Of a DNA stretch of 64,000 nt, positions 48,623-56,644 are shown one piece after another. Source of the DNA: Roseibium algicola (lineage in GTDB: Bacteria > Pseudomonadota > Alphaproteobacteria > Rhizobiales > Stappiaceae). The notes under the pieces were generated by a model that saw only the letters and a list, made by a program, of their open reading frames with translations, made no database searches and was not told the origin of the DNA. The position numbers and the translations under genes are program-made. The stretch spans positions 3,501,001 through 3,565,000 of the forward strand of contig NZ_CP019630.1 of the NCBI RefSeq assembly GCF_001999245.1, given 5' to 3'. Within the stretch, counting starts at the first letter, position 1, and every line of letters begins with the position of its first letter.

Positions 48623-49267
48623 ATGTCTGCACTAAAAGAGCTTTCCTCTCTTGATCTTGCCGCCCTGGTGGCCAGCCGCGTCTGCCACGACATCATTTCT
48701 CCCGTAGGGGCGATAACCAACGGGTTGGAAGTGCTGGACGAGGAGGGGTCGGAGGACATGCGTGAATTCGCCATGGACCTCATCCGCAAGAGTGCGCGCC
48801 AGGCATCTGCAAAACTGCAGTTCGCCCGTCTTGCCTTCGGCGCTGCAGGCTCGGCAGGCGCGGAGATCGACCTGGGGGACGCTCAGGTCGTTGCCACCGG
48901 GTTCATGGAAAACGAAAAATCCGATCTAAATTGGCAATTGACCCGGCACCTGATGCCGAAGAACTACGTAAAACTACTTCTCAACTTGATCCTCATCGCC
49001 AACCAGTGCGTTCCGCGTGGTGGAGAAATCAAGGTTGAAATGGAAGGCGACCCACAATCTCCGTCCTTCACGCTTCAGGCCAGCGGCCTCAATCCACGCA
49101 TTCCGCTCGGAATGAAGGAAACTCTGAGCGGAGAAGAGCCTGAACGGGTCGATGCGCACTCGGTTCAGCCGATCTACACGTTGCTGCTCGCCCGTGAATG
49201 CGGCATGGTATTAACGATAGATAAACAAGAAGAGTTGGTAAAAATAACGGCCCTCTTGGCAGAATAA
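48623..49267 (+). CDS. chpT: Histidine phosphotransferase ChpT
   Basis: A 214-residue dimeric phosphotransferase of the alphaproteobacterial cell-cycle relay. The phospho-accepting histidine is H22 in VASRVCHDIISPVGAITNGLEVLDEEG, within a degenerate kinase-like fold that lacks ATP-binding G-boxes. ChpT moves phosphate from CckA to CtrA (58084-58776) and CpdR. The frame opens at 48440, but MSALKELSSLDLAALVASRV at 48623 is the natural start. The cheA operon starts 134 bases downstream. Confidence 0.92.
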   Translation: MSALKELSSLDLAALVASRVCHDIISPVGAITNGLEVLDEEGSEDMREFAMDLIRKSARQASAKLQFARLAFGAAGSAGAEIDLGDAQVVATGFMENEKSDLNWQLTRHLMPKNYVKLLLNLILIANQCVPRGGEIKVEMEGDPQSPSFTLQASGLNPRIPLGMKETLSGEEPERVDAHSVQPIYTLLLARECGMVLTIDKQEELVKITALLAE

Positions 49268-49401
49268 ACAAGGCCTCTAAAAGTCTCCATCCGCTTCAGC
49301 GTATCTTAACTGTTTGCCGTCAACCTAGCTCTCATGGACTTCTCGGTCCAGACGTCCCTTTTGGGATGCGGAACCAGTAACAAGTCGGGTGAGAGCAGGC
49401 C

Positions 49402-52200
49402 ATGGACGACCTCCTCAGGGAATTCATTACAGAGACGAACGAAAGTCTCGATGTTGTTGACGTTGAGCTCGTAAAATTCGAGCAGGAACCGAACAACGCG
49501 ACTATCCTAGATAATATTTTCCGCCTGGTGCACACGATCAAGGGCACCTGTGGCTTCCTGGGTCTTCCCCGTCTTGAAGGTATCGCGCATGCGGCTGAGA
49601 CCCTCATGGGCAAGTTCCGCGATGGCGCTCCTGTCACGCAAGAAGCCGTTTCCCTCATTCTGACCTCGATCGACCAGATCAAGGACATTCTGGGTGAACT
49701 GGAAGCTGCCGAAGGCGAAGAGCCGCAAGGCGACGACAGTGAGCTGATCGGCCAGTTGGAAGAGATGTCCGCGAAAGCTGATGCCGCCATGAAGGGTGGC
49801 GCAGCCGTCACGGAAGCGCCTGTGGCTGAAGCCGTTGCGGCTGAGCCGGAAGCGCCTGCCGAAGAAGCTGCCGCCGAGCAAGCTCTTGAACGTCCGCTCC
49901 GTCCTGGCGAAGTGTCGCTGGACGAACTGGAGCGCGCGTTCCGCGAAACCGAAGTTGAAGTCGAAGTCGCCGAGCCGGAAGTTCCGGAACTCGAAGAGAT
50001 CGTCGACGAAGCCGATGAGCCAGAGCCTGCTCCCGTTGCGGTCAAGGCAGAAGCCAAGGCGGCTGCGAAAGCCCCGGCGAAAAAGGCTGGCGGCGAAGGC
50101 GGCGAGAAGAAATCCTCCGGTGGCGGTGTTTCCAACCAGAGCATCCGCGTTGCGGTCGACACGCTCGAGCACCTGATGACCATGGTGTCCGAACTGGTGC
50201 TGACCCGGAACCAGCTTCTGGAAATCGTACGCCGCCATGAAGACAGCGAATTCAAGGTGCCGCTGCAGCGTCTGTCGAATGTAACTGCCGAACTGCAGGA
50301 AGGCGTCATGGCGACGCGCATGCAGCCGATCGGCAATGCCTGGCAGAAACTGCCGCGCATCGTTCGCGATCTCAGCCAGGAACTTGAAAAGCCGATCGAA
50401 CTGGAAATGATCGGTGCGGATACCGAACTGGACCGCCAGGTTCTCGAGATGATCAAGGACCCGCTCACGCACATGGTCCGCAACTCGGCCGACCATGGTC
50501 TTGAGCGCCCGGATGAGCGCCGCTCTGCAGGCAAGCCTGAAAAGGGTACCATTACCCTGGCGGCTTACCATGAAGGCGGCCACATCATCATCGAAGTTCG
50601 CGATGACGGTAAGGGCATCGACGTCGACAAGGTGAAGGCGAAGGTCGTGGAACGCGGCCTGGCGTCGGAAGCCGAAGTCGACAAGATGACGGACGCCCAG
50701 ATCCACAAGTTCATCTTCGCAGCCGGGTTCTCCACGGCCGCAAAGGTCACGAGCGTGTCCGGCCGCGGCGTCGGCATGGATGTCGTCCGCAACAACATCG
50801 AACTGATCGGCGGTACTGTCGACCTGCGCTCTACCCAGGGCAAGGGCTCGAGCTTCATCATCAAGATCCCGCTGACGCTTGCCATTGTTTCGACGCTGAT
50901 CGTCGAAGCCGGCGGCGACCGGTTCGCCATCCCGCAGCTTTCCGTTGTCGAACTGGTCCGCGTGCAGACCAATTCGGAACACCGTATAGAGCGGATCAAG
51001 GACACCCCGGTCCTGCGCTTGCGCAACAAGCTGCTGCCGCTGGTGCACCTGTCCCAGCTCCTCGGTATCTATGAGGGCGAAAACGCGGACGAGGCGATTG
51101 ATGCGGACAACGGCTTTATCGTTGTCATGCAGGTCGGGAGCCAGACATTCGGCGTGGTTGTCGACGGTGTCTTCCATACGGAGGAAATCGTGGTCAAGCC
51201 GATGTCGACGATGCTGCGCAACCTCGGCATGTTCTCCGGCAACACCATCCTGGGCGACGGTTCCGTGATCATGATCATCGATCCGAACGGTATCGCCGGT
51301 GCCATGGCAAGTCATGCATCCAGCGCGGTCACAGAGAACCAGGAAGACGAACGGGAAGACCTGCAGAGCCGCGCGATTTCCGGCCAGAGCTCGATCTCGC
51401 TTCTGCTGTTCCGTGCCGGTGCGCCGGAACCGAAAGCCGTGCCGCTGTCTCTGGTCACGCGCCTGGAGGAGTTCGAGGTCTCCAAGATCGAACGGTCGAA
51501 CGGCCGCGATCTGGTCCAGTACCGCGGTGCGCTCATGCCGCTCGTCTATCTGAACGAAGGCGACAGCCACAAGTCGGAAGGCACGCAGCCAATGCTGGTG
51601 TTCTCCGATGCGGGACGCTCCATGGGCCTCGTGGTCGACGAGATCGTCGACATCGTCGAGGACCGCATGAACATCGAAGTCGGTTCGGAACGTCCGGGCA
51701 TCCTCGGCTCTGCCGTGGTGAAGGAACGTGCGACCGAGATCATCGACCTCGGCTACTATCTGCCGCAGGCCTTTGAAGACTGGTTCATGCGCAAGGAAAT
51801 GGACATCGAGGCGCTGACGAAGAAGGTTCTCTTCGTGGATGACTCGTCCTTCTTCCGCAACATGCTGACACCGGTTCTGAAGGCTGCCGGCTACGATGTG
51901 ACCACCTGTACCGGTCCGCATCAGGCGTTCGAACTTCTGGAAAACGGCGACAAGTTCCATGCGATCGTCAGTGATATCGAAATGCCGGAAATCAACGGCT
52001 TCGAGTTCTGTGAATCGCTGCGCCGCGATCCCCGGTTCCGCAATATCCCGATCCTGGCCTTGTCGTCCATGGTGACGCCGGCCTCGATCGAACGCGGCCG
52101 CCAGGCGGGCTTTGACGACTATGTCGCCAAATTCGACCGTCCGGGCCTGATCGCCGCCCTGAAAGACGTCTTCTCCGGTGAAATGGGAGCTGCAGCATGA
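49402..52200 (+). CDS. cheA: Chemotaxis histidine kinase CheA with C-terminal receiver domain
   Basis: A 932-residue hybrid CheA. The HPt domain (1-105) has H44 in RLVHTIKGTCGF. An Ala/Glu/Pro-rich linker spans about 130-245, followed by the dimerisation helices and an HHATPase with DPLTHMVRNSADHGLE, DDGKGID and GRGVGMDVV. A CheW-like regulatory domain (LAIVSTLIVEAGGDRFAIPQ onward) and a second, divergent CheW-like segment (about 660-800, SISLLLFRAGAPEPKAVPLSLV) follow. The receiver domain (about 812-925) has the acceptor D in VSDIEMPEINGFEF and K in YVAKF. The receiver may act as a phosphate sink. Its stop overlaps the cheW start. Confidence 0.95.
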   Translation: MDDLLREFITETNESLDVVDVELVKFEQEPNNATILDNIFRLVHTIKGTCGFLGLPRLEGIAHAAETLMGKFRDGAPVTQEAVSLILTSIDQIKDILGELEAAEGEEPQGDDSELIGQLEEMSAKADAAMKGGAAVTEAPVAEAVAAEPEAPAEEAAAEQALERPLRPGEVSLDELERAFRETEVEVEVAEPEVPELEEIVDEADEPEPAPVAVKAEAKAAAKAPAKKAGGEGGEKKSSGGGVSNQSIRVAVDTLEHLMTMVSELVLTRNQLLEIVRRHEDSEFKVPLQRLSNVTAELQEGVMATRMQPIGNAWQKLPRIVRDLSQELEKPIELEMIGADTELDRQVLEMIKDPLTHMVRNSADHGLERPDERRSAGKPEKGTITLAAYHEGGHIIIEVRDDGKGIDVDKVKAKVVERGLASEAEVDKMTDAQIHKFIFAAGFSTAAKVTSVSGRGVGMDVVRNNIELIGGTVDLRSTQGKGSSFIIKIPLTLAIVSTLIVEAGGDRFAIPQLSVVELVRVQTNSEHRIERIKDTPVLRLRNKLLPLVHLSQLLGIYEGENADEAIDADNGFIVVMQVGSQTFGVVVDGVFHTEEIVVKPMSTMLRNLGMFSGNTILGDGSVIMIIDPNGIAGAMASHASSAVTENQEDEREDLQSRAISGQSSISLLLFRAGAPEPKAVPLSLVTRLEEFEVSKIERSNGRDLVQYRGALMPLVYLNEGDSHKSEGTQPMLVFSDAGRSMGLVVDEIVDIVEDRMNIEVGSERPGILGSAVVKERATEIIDLGYYLPQAFEDWFMRKEMDIEALTKKVLFVDDSSFFRNMLTPVLKAAGYDVTTCTGPHQAFELLENGDKFHAIVSDIEMPEINGFEFCESLRRDPRFRNIPILALSSMVTPASIERGRQAGFDDYVAKFDRPGLIAALKDVFSGEMGAAA

Positions 52201-52688
52201 GTGTGCTGGAACACAAACTGACCGCGGAGCAAAAAGCCGCAAGTGACATGATCCAGTATGTGACCGTCGTCATCGGCGGCCAGCTGTTCGGCCTGCCCAT
52301 TTCCCAGGTTCACGACGTGTTCGTGCCGGAAAGCGTAACTCGCGTGCCGATGTCCGCACCCGAGGTTCAGGGTGTCCTGAACCTGCGTGGACGCATCGTC
52401 ACCGCAATCAACATGCGCCGCCGCCTTCACTTGCCTCCGCTGAAGGAAGGGCAGATGATGGCCGTGGGCATCGAGTACAAGCAGGAAAGCTACGGCCTTG
52501 TCATCGACACGGTTGGTGAGGTGCTGACGCTGCCGTCCGCATCTGCAGAGCCCAACCCGTCGAACCTGGATCGCCGTTGGGCCGAGATCTCCGGAGGCGT
52601 CCATCGTCTGGACGGCCGCCTGATGGTCATTCTGGATGTCGACCGTCTGCTTGGTGCGATGTTCACCGAACCTATGGCTGCAGCATAA
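52197..52688 (+). CDS. cheW: Chemotaxis coupling protein CheW
   Basis: A 163-residue CheW coupling receptors to CheA. The domain shows YVTVVIGGQLFGLPISQVHDVF, VPMSAPEVQGVLNLRGRIVTAINMRRRL and GLVIDTVGEVLTLP. It begins on an ATGA overlap with cheA, so the two are translationally coupled. A 30-residue N-terminal helix extends the fold. Confidence 0.95.
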   Translation: MSVLEHKLTAEQKAASDMIQYVTVVIGGQLFGLPISQVHDVFVPESVTRVPMSAPEVQGVLNLRGRIVTAINMRRRLHLPPLKEGQMMAVGIEYKQESYGLVIDTVGEVLTLPSASAEPNPSNLDRRWAEISGGVHRLDGRLMVILDVDRLLGAMFTEPMAAA

Positions 52689-52724
52689 CTGGGCCGCAAT
52701 GGCCATTGAGTGGAGTTACGCCTG

Positions 52725-53090
52725 ATGAAACAGTGCCTCGTAGTAGATGACTCAAGCGTCATCCGGAAGGTGGCTCGCCGCATTCTCGAGGATATGAATT
52801 TCGAGATTACGGAAGCGGAAGACGGCCAGAAGGCGCTTGACGAATGCCGCAAGACCATGCCGGACGCCATCCTGCTGGACTGGAACATGCCCGTCATGGA
52901 CGGACTTGAGTTCCTGACCAGCCTGCGTGCGGAAGAAGGCGGAGAAAACCCGATCGTCGTATTCTGCACGACCGAAAACGATGTTGCTCACATCGCCCGC
53001 GCCATCCGCGCCGGTGCAAACGAGTACATCATGAAACCGTTTGACCGCGAAATCGTGGAAGCCAAGTTTCAGGAAGTCGGTCTTATCTAG
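52725..53090 (+). CDS. cheY: Chemotaxis response regulator CheY
   Basis: A 121-residue single receiver domain. The acidic pocket is VVDDSS (D8, D9), the phospho-acceptor D52 (ILLDWNMPVMDG), with T in FCTTEND and K in IMKPFDREI. It binds the flagellar switch when phosphorylated by CheA. The ATG at 52725 with TGGAG upstream is preferred to an earlier in-frame start. Confidence 0.95.
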   Translation: MKQCLVVDDSSVIRKVARRILEDMNFEITEAEDGQKALDECRKTMPDAILLDWNMPVMDGLEFLTSLRAEEGGENPIVVFCTTENDVAHIARAIRAGANEYIMKPFDREIVEAKFQEVGLI

Positions 53091-53110
53091 TTTCGAGTTG
53101 GGCAGTCTAA

Positions 53111-54334
53111 ATGGCGTTTGCGCAAAGAAGCATAACTGCGGGCACGAGTCCGGGCAGCGACCCCATCAAAGTCATGGTCGTAGATGACGCTGTCGTCATC
53201 CGCGGACTCCTGACACGCTGGCTCGGTGAAGACAAAAGTCTGAAAGTCGTCAGCTCGCATCGCAACGGCAAGCTTGCTGTAGAAGATATCGAAAAAAGCA
53301 ATCCCGACGTCGTCGTTCTCGACATCGAGATGCCGGAAATGGACGGCATGACGGCCTTGCCGCTCATGCTGGCGAAGAAGCGCGATCTCGTCGTGATCAT
53401 GGCTTCGACGCTGACCCGCCGCAACGCGGAAATCAGCCTGAAGGCCCTGTCTCTGGGCGCGGCCGACTATGTGCCGAAGCCGGAATCGACTTCCGAGGTC
53501 ACGACGTCCATCGATTTTCGCCGTGAGCTGATCGAGAAGGTCAAGGCTCTTGGGGCACGTGCATTGCGCATGCGCGGTCCTGCGCGCACCATGCGGGCAG
53601 AAACCAGCGCAGGCCGCACCGCGCAGCCGGTCAGACCGATTTCTGCGCGTCCGGCAACGGATACAAGGGCGACCTTTCGCGGAGCTGCTCAACCGGCGGG
53701 AGCTGCTGCCGGTGCAGTGAAGTACCAGACACGTCCGTACTCTTCCGCGCGTCCGCGCATCCTTGCGATCGGTTCCTCGACGGGCGGTCCGCAGGCACTG
53801 CAGGAAGTCATGCGCGAAGTCGGTACGGCCATGAATGATGTGCCGGTGGTCATCACCCAGCATATGCCGCCAACCTTCACTGCCATTCTGGCCGAGCATA
53901 TGGGCAAGGCTGCCCTGCGTCCGTCCAAGGAAGGTGAAGATGGCGAAGTGCTGAAGCCCGGCAATATCTATGTCGCGCCTGGCGGCAAGCACATGATCGT
54001 GGAAAAGGACGGCGGTGTCGCCAAGATCCGGCTGACCGACGGTCCTCCCGTGAATTTCTGCAAGCCTGCCGTCGATCCCCTGTTCGACAGCGTTGCGAAG
54101 GTATTCGGTTCGGCAAGCCTGGGTGTCATCCTGACCGGTATGGGTCATGACGGCGCTGAAGGCGTCAAGACGATTGCAGCAGGCGGCGGCAGCGTGATCA
54201 CGCAGGACGAAGCCACAAGCGTGGTCTGGGGCATGCCGGGCGCAGCTGCACAAACGGGCGTTTGCAGCGAAATTCTACCCTTGAAGGAGATCGGCCCGAA
54301 GATCTCGCGCGTTCTGAAGGGGAACACGAGATGA
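53111..54334 (+). CDS. cheB: Protein-glutamate methylesterase/glutaminase CheB
   Basis: A 407-residue CheB. The N-terminal receiver has D71 (VVVLDIEMPEMDG). A long Ala/Arg/Pro-rich linker at about 150-210 leads to the C-terminal methylesterase with the catalytic serine in GSSTGGPQAL (S223), histidine in ITQHMPP and aspartate in TGMGHDGAEG. It demethylates chemoreceptors for adaptation. Its TGA overlaps the cheR ATG. Confidence 0.95.
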   Translation: MAFAQRSITAGTSPGSDPIKVMVVDDAVVIRGLLTRWLGEDKSLKVVSSHRNGKLAVEDIEKSNPDVVVLDIEMPEMDGMTALPLMLAKKRDLVVIMASTLTRRNAEISLKALSLGAADYVPKPESTSEVTTSIDFRRELIEKVKALGARALRMRGPARTMRAETSAGRTAQPVRPISARPATDTRATFRGAAQPAGAAAGAVKYQTRPYSSARPRILAIGSSTGGPQALQEVMREVGTAMNDVPVVITQHMPPTFTAILAEHMGKAALRPSKEGEDGEVLKPGNIYVAPGGKHMIVEKDGGVAKIRLTDGPPVNFCKPAVDPLFDSVAKVFGSASLGVILTGMGHDGAEGVKTIAAGGGSVITQDEATSVVWGMPGAAAQTGVCSEILPLKEIGPKISRVLKGNTR

Positions 54335-55221
54335 CCCCGAGCGAGTTCGAGTTTCTGAAAAACTTCCTGAAGACCCGTTCCGGCCTGGTTCTGTCCAACG
54401 ACAAGCAATACCTGGTCGAAAGCCGTCTTCTGCCGATTGCACGCAGCTCCAAGCTGGAAACGCTCAGTGCGGTGATCCAGCAGCTTCAGCGCGGCACCAA
54501 CAGAGCGCTGGAAACGGACGTCGTTGAGGCGATGACGACCAACGAGTCGTTCTTCTTTCGCGACAAGACACCGTTCGAGCACTTCAAGGACACGATGCTG
54601 CCGGCGCTGCTGGAAAGCCGCGCGACACGCAAGCAGATCAAGATCTGGTGTGCGGCTGCCTCGACCGGGCAGGAGCCTTATTCCCTGGGCATCTGCCTGA
54701 AGGAAGATGCGGCCAAGATGGCTGGCTGGCGAACCCGGATCCTGGGTACGGACCTCTCCAATGAAGTGCTGGAAAAAGCCAAAACCGGCCTTTACAGCCA
54801 ATTCGAGGTTCAGCGTGGTCTGCCGATCCAGATGCTGCTGAAATACTTCGAGCAGAAGGGTGACATGTGGCAGATCAATGCCGGCATGCGCGCCATGATC
54901 GAATGGAAGAAGCTGAACCTGCTGGAAAGCTTCACCCATCTGGGCGAGTTTGACATCATTTTCTGCCGCAACGTGCTGATCTACTTCGATCAGGCAACCA
55001 AGACGGAAATCCTCGGCCGGTTGGCGAAATCCCTGCCGGATGACGGGTATCTCGTTCTCGGTGCCGCAGAAACCGTGGTCGGTCTGACGGATGCCTTCAA
55101 GCCGGTGCCCGGTAAGAGAGGCCTCTTCCAGAAGAAACAGGCTGCACAGGCCGCAACCGGCACGGCAGCAACGCCCCGCCTGGCCGTGGGAGCTGGAGCA
55201 GGCCTGGGTCTGCAGCGTTAA
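54331..55221 (+). CDS. cheR: Chemotaxis protein methyltransferase CheR
   Basis: A 296-residue SAM-dependent receptor methyltransferase. The N-terminal helical domain (MTPSEFEFLKNFLKTRSGLVL) and ESFFFRDKTPFEHF precede the SAM domain (KIWCAAASTGQEPYSLGI, ILGTDLSNEVLEKA, FDIIFCRNVLIYFDQ). An Ala/Gly-rich tail closes the protein. ATGA overlap with cheB fixes the start at 54331 rather than the open frame's 54262. It is the last gene of the operon, followed by a terminator. Confidence 0.95.
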   Translation: MTPSEFEFLKNFLKTRSGLVLSNDKQYLVESRLLPIARSSKLETLSAVIQQLQRGTNRALETDVVEAMTTNESFFFRDKTPFEHFKDTMLPALLESRATRKQIKIWCAAASTGQEPYSLGICLKEDAAKMAGWRTRILGTDLSNEVLEKAKTGLYSQFEVQRGLPIQMLLKYFEQKGDMWQINAGMRAMIEWKKLNLLESFTHLGEFDIIFCRNVLIYFDQATKTEILGRLAKSLPDDGYLVLGAAETVVGLTDAFKPVPGKRGLFQKKQAAQAATGTAATPRLAVGAGAGLGLQR

Positions 55222-55531
55222 CCCTGCGTCCCTTCTTCGGCACGGTTCGGACATATCGGATCACGTTCAAAGGCGGCCTCTGGCCGCCTTTTTCATTCGC
55301 TGTACCGTGAAGGAATCCCTTCAAAAAAGCGGTCTGTTGCGAGTGAGCAAGTTTTTGAAATTCATTTTGTTCGTTCGCTCTCGTGAAGTTTATCCAGCTG
55401 GCGGCGAACAGCACTTGTCTGCATCTGCATCCATTCCATTTTCTCGATCGTAAGCTTTGCGTCCTGCCGATCACTCGGGGTGTTCGACTGCGGGACTGTT
55501 TTCATGAATCGGAATTGCAGGGAGTGGGAAT
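55222..55531. other. Intergenic region cheR / MBL gene
   Basis: 310 bases holding the cheR terminator (55269-55293) and, near 55515-55530, the GGGAGTGGGA ribosome site of the next gene. Nothing else recognisable; short open frames here lack coding character. Confidence 0.5.
55269..55293 (+). terminator. Intrinsic terminator of the che operon
   Basis: Arms aaggcggcc (55270-55278) and ggccgcctt (55282-55290), a 3-base loop and a T run, 48 bases past the cheR stop. Confidence 0.88.
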
Positions 55532-56503
55532 ATGACCGAGATAAAAGTTGAACTCACACGTCGCGCGGCGCTTCTGGGAGCAGGTGGGGCGCTTGCCGGG
55601 GCAAGTCTTGCCGGAACCACCGTTGTCCATGCGGCTGCAGAAAAGCATGCCGCTGTGCCGGCGCCCGTCGCCCGCTATTCCGTAGGCGGGTTCGAGGTGA
55701 CAACCCTGCACGATGGTGCGGTCTCCCTGACCGAACCGCAGAAAACCTTTGCCATGAATGTCGACGCGGATACTTTTTCTGCGACCAATGCCAATAACTT
55801 CCTGCCCAACGACAGTTTCCAGATCAGTTTTACGCCAACGCTCGTGAACACGGGCAGCGAACTGATCCTGTTCGACACAGGCAATGGCGAAGGTGCCCGG
55901 CCAGGTCGCGGAAAGATGCGTGCTGCGCTGGAAAATGCGGGATACACGCCGGAGCAGGTTGACGTGGTGGTGCTGACGCACATGCATCCCGACCACGTCA
56001 GCGGTCTGATGGAAGGCGGCGCGCCGACCTTCGCCAATGCCCGCTATGTGACCGGGCAGAAGGAATATGACTTCTGGGCAGCAATGGATGCCGAAGCCAA
56101 TGGGGTGACCAAGCTGATGGCGAGCCACGTCAAACCGTTGGCGGAGAAAATGACTTTCCTCGATGACGGCGGCAGCGTGACGACGGGTGTCACCGCGATG
56201 GCTGCTGCAGGTCATACCCCCGGTCACATGATCTACATGCTTGAAAGCGACGGCAAGCAGCTTGCCATAACGGCGGATACCGCCAATCACTACGTCTGGT
56301 CGCTGGCGCATCCCGAATGGGAAGTGCGCTTCGACATGGACAAGGAAGGCGCCGCGGCCACCCGCAAGACCGTCTTCGGTATGCTGGCCGCCGACAAGAT
56401 CCCGTTCGTGGGCTATCACATGCCGTTCCCGGCGGTCGGCTACGTGGAGACCAACGACAGCGGTTTCCGTTACGTCCCTGCGTCATACCAGCTGCAGCTC
56501 TGA
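55532..56503 (+). CDS. Tat-exported MBL-fold metallo-hydrolase
   Basis: A 323-residue protein with a twin-arginine signal (TRRAALLGAGGALAGASLAG, R10-R11) and AxA-type cleavage near residue 35. The metallo-beta-lactamase core shows HMHPDHVSG with H150, H152, D154 and H155, then TAGHTPGH-like AAAGHTPGHM and a downstream GYHMPFP histidine. Such proteins resemble lactonases and other periplasmic hydrolases; the substrate is unknown. The Tat signal suggests metal loading in the cytoplasm before export. It is monocistronic, ended by a terminator. Confidence 0.9.
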   Translation: MTEIKVELTRRAALLGAGGALAGASLAGTTVVHAAAEKHAAVPAPVARYSVGGFEVTTLHDGAVSLTEPQKTFAMNVDADTFSATNANNFLPNDSFQISFTPTLVNTGSELILFDTGNGEGARPGRGKMRAALENAGYTPEQVDVVVLTHMHPDHVSGLMEGGAPTFANARYVTGQKEYDFWAAMDAEANGVTKLMASHVKPLAEKMTFLDDGGSVTTGVTAMAAAGHTPGHMIYMLESDGKQLAITADTANHYVWSLAHPEWEVRFDMDKEGAAATRKTVFGMLAADKIPFVGYHMPFPAVGYVETNDSGFRYVPASYQLQL

Positions 56504-56524
56504 TCCTGCCATTGCAAGTGCGGA

Positions 56525-56552
56525 AAGGCCGGCGGCAACGCCGGCTTTTTTG
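56525..56552 (+). terminator. Intrinsic terminator after the MBL gene
   Basis: Arms gccggcg (56528-56534) and cgccggc (56539-56545), loop gcaa, T run following, 25 bases past the stop. Confidence 0.85.
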
Positions 56553-56644
56553 TTTTCGCCGGACAGTTACGAGTTTCCGTCTGGTAGTGAAAATGTCATA
56601 AACGTGTGAAAGCCTTCTTCTCGTTACTTCAGGTTGAGGCTCGC

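Noticed and set aside
49507..52242. A 911-codon open frame antisense to cheA
   Set aside because: It is the mirror of cheA codon bias in GC-rich DNA; the translation is His/Asp/Arg-rich without any domain pattern, whereas the cheA frame has full motif order.
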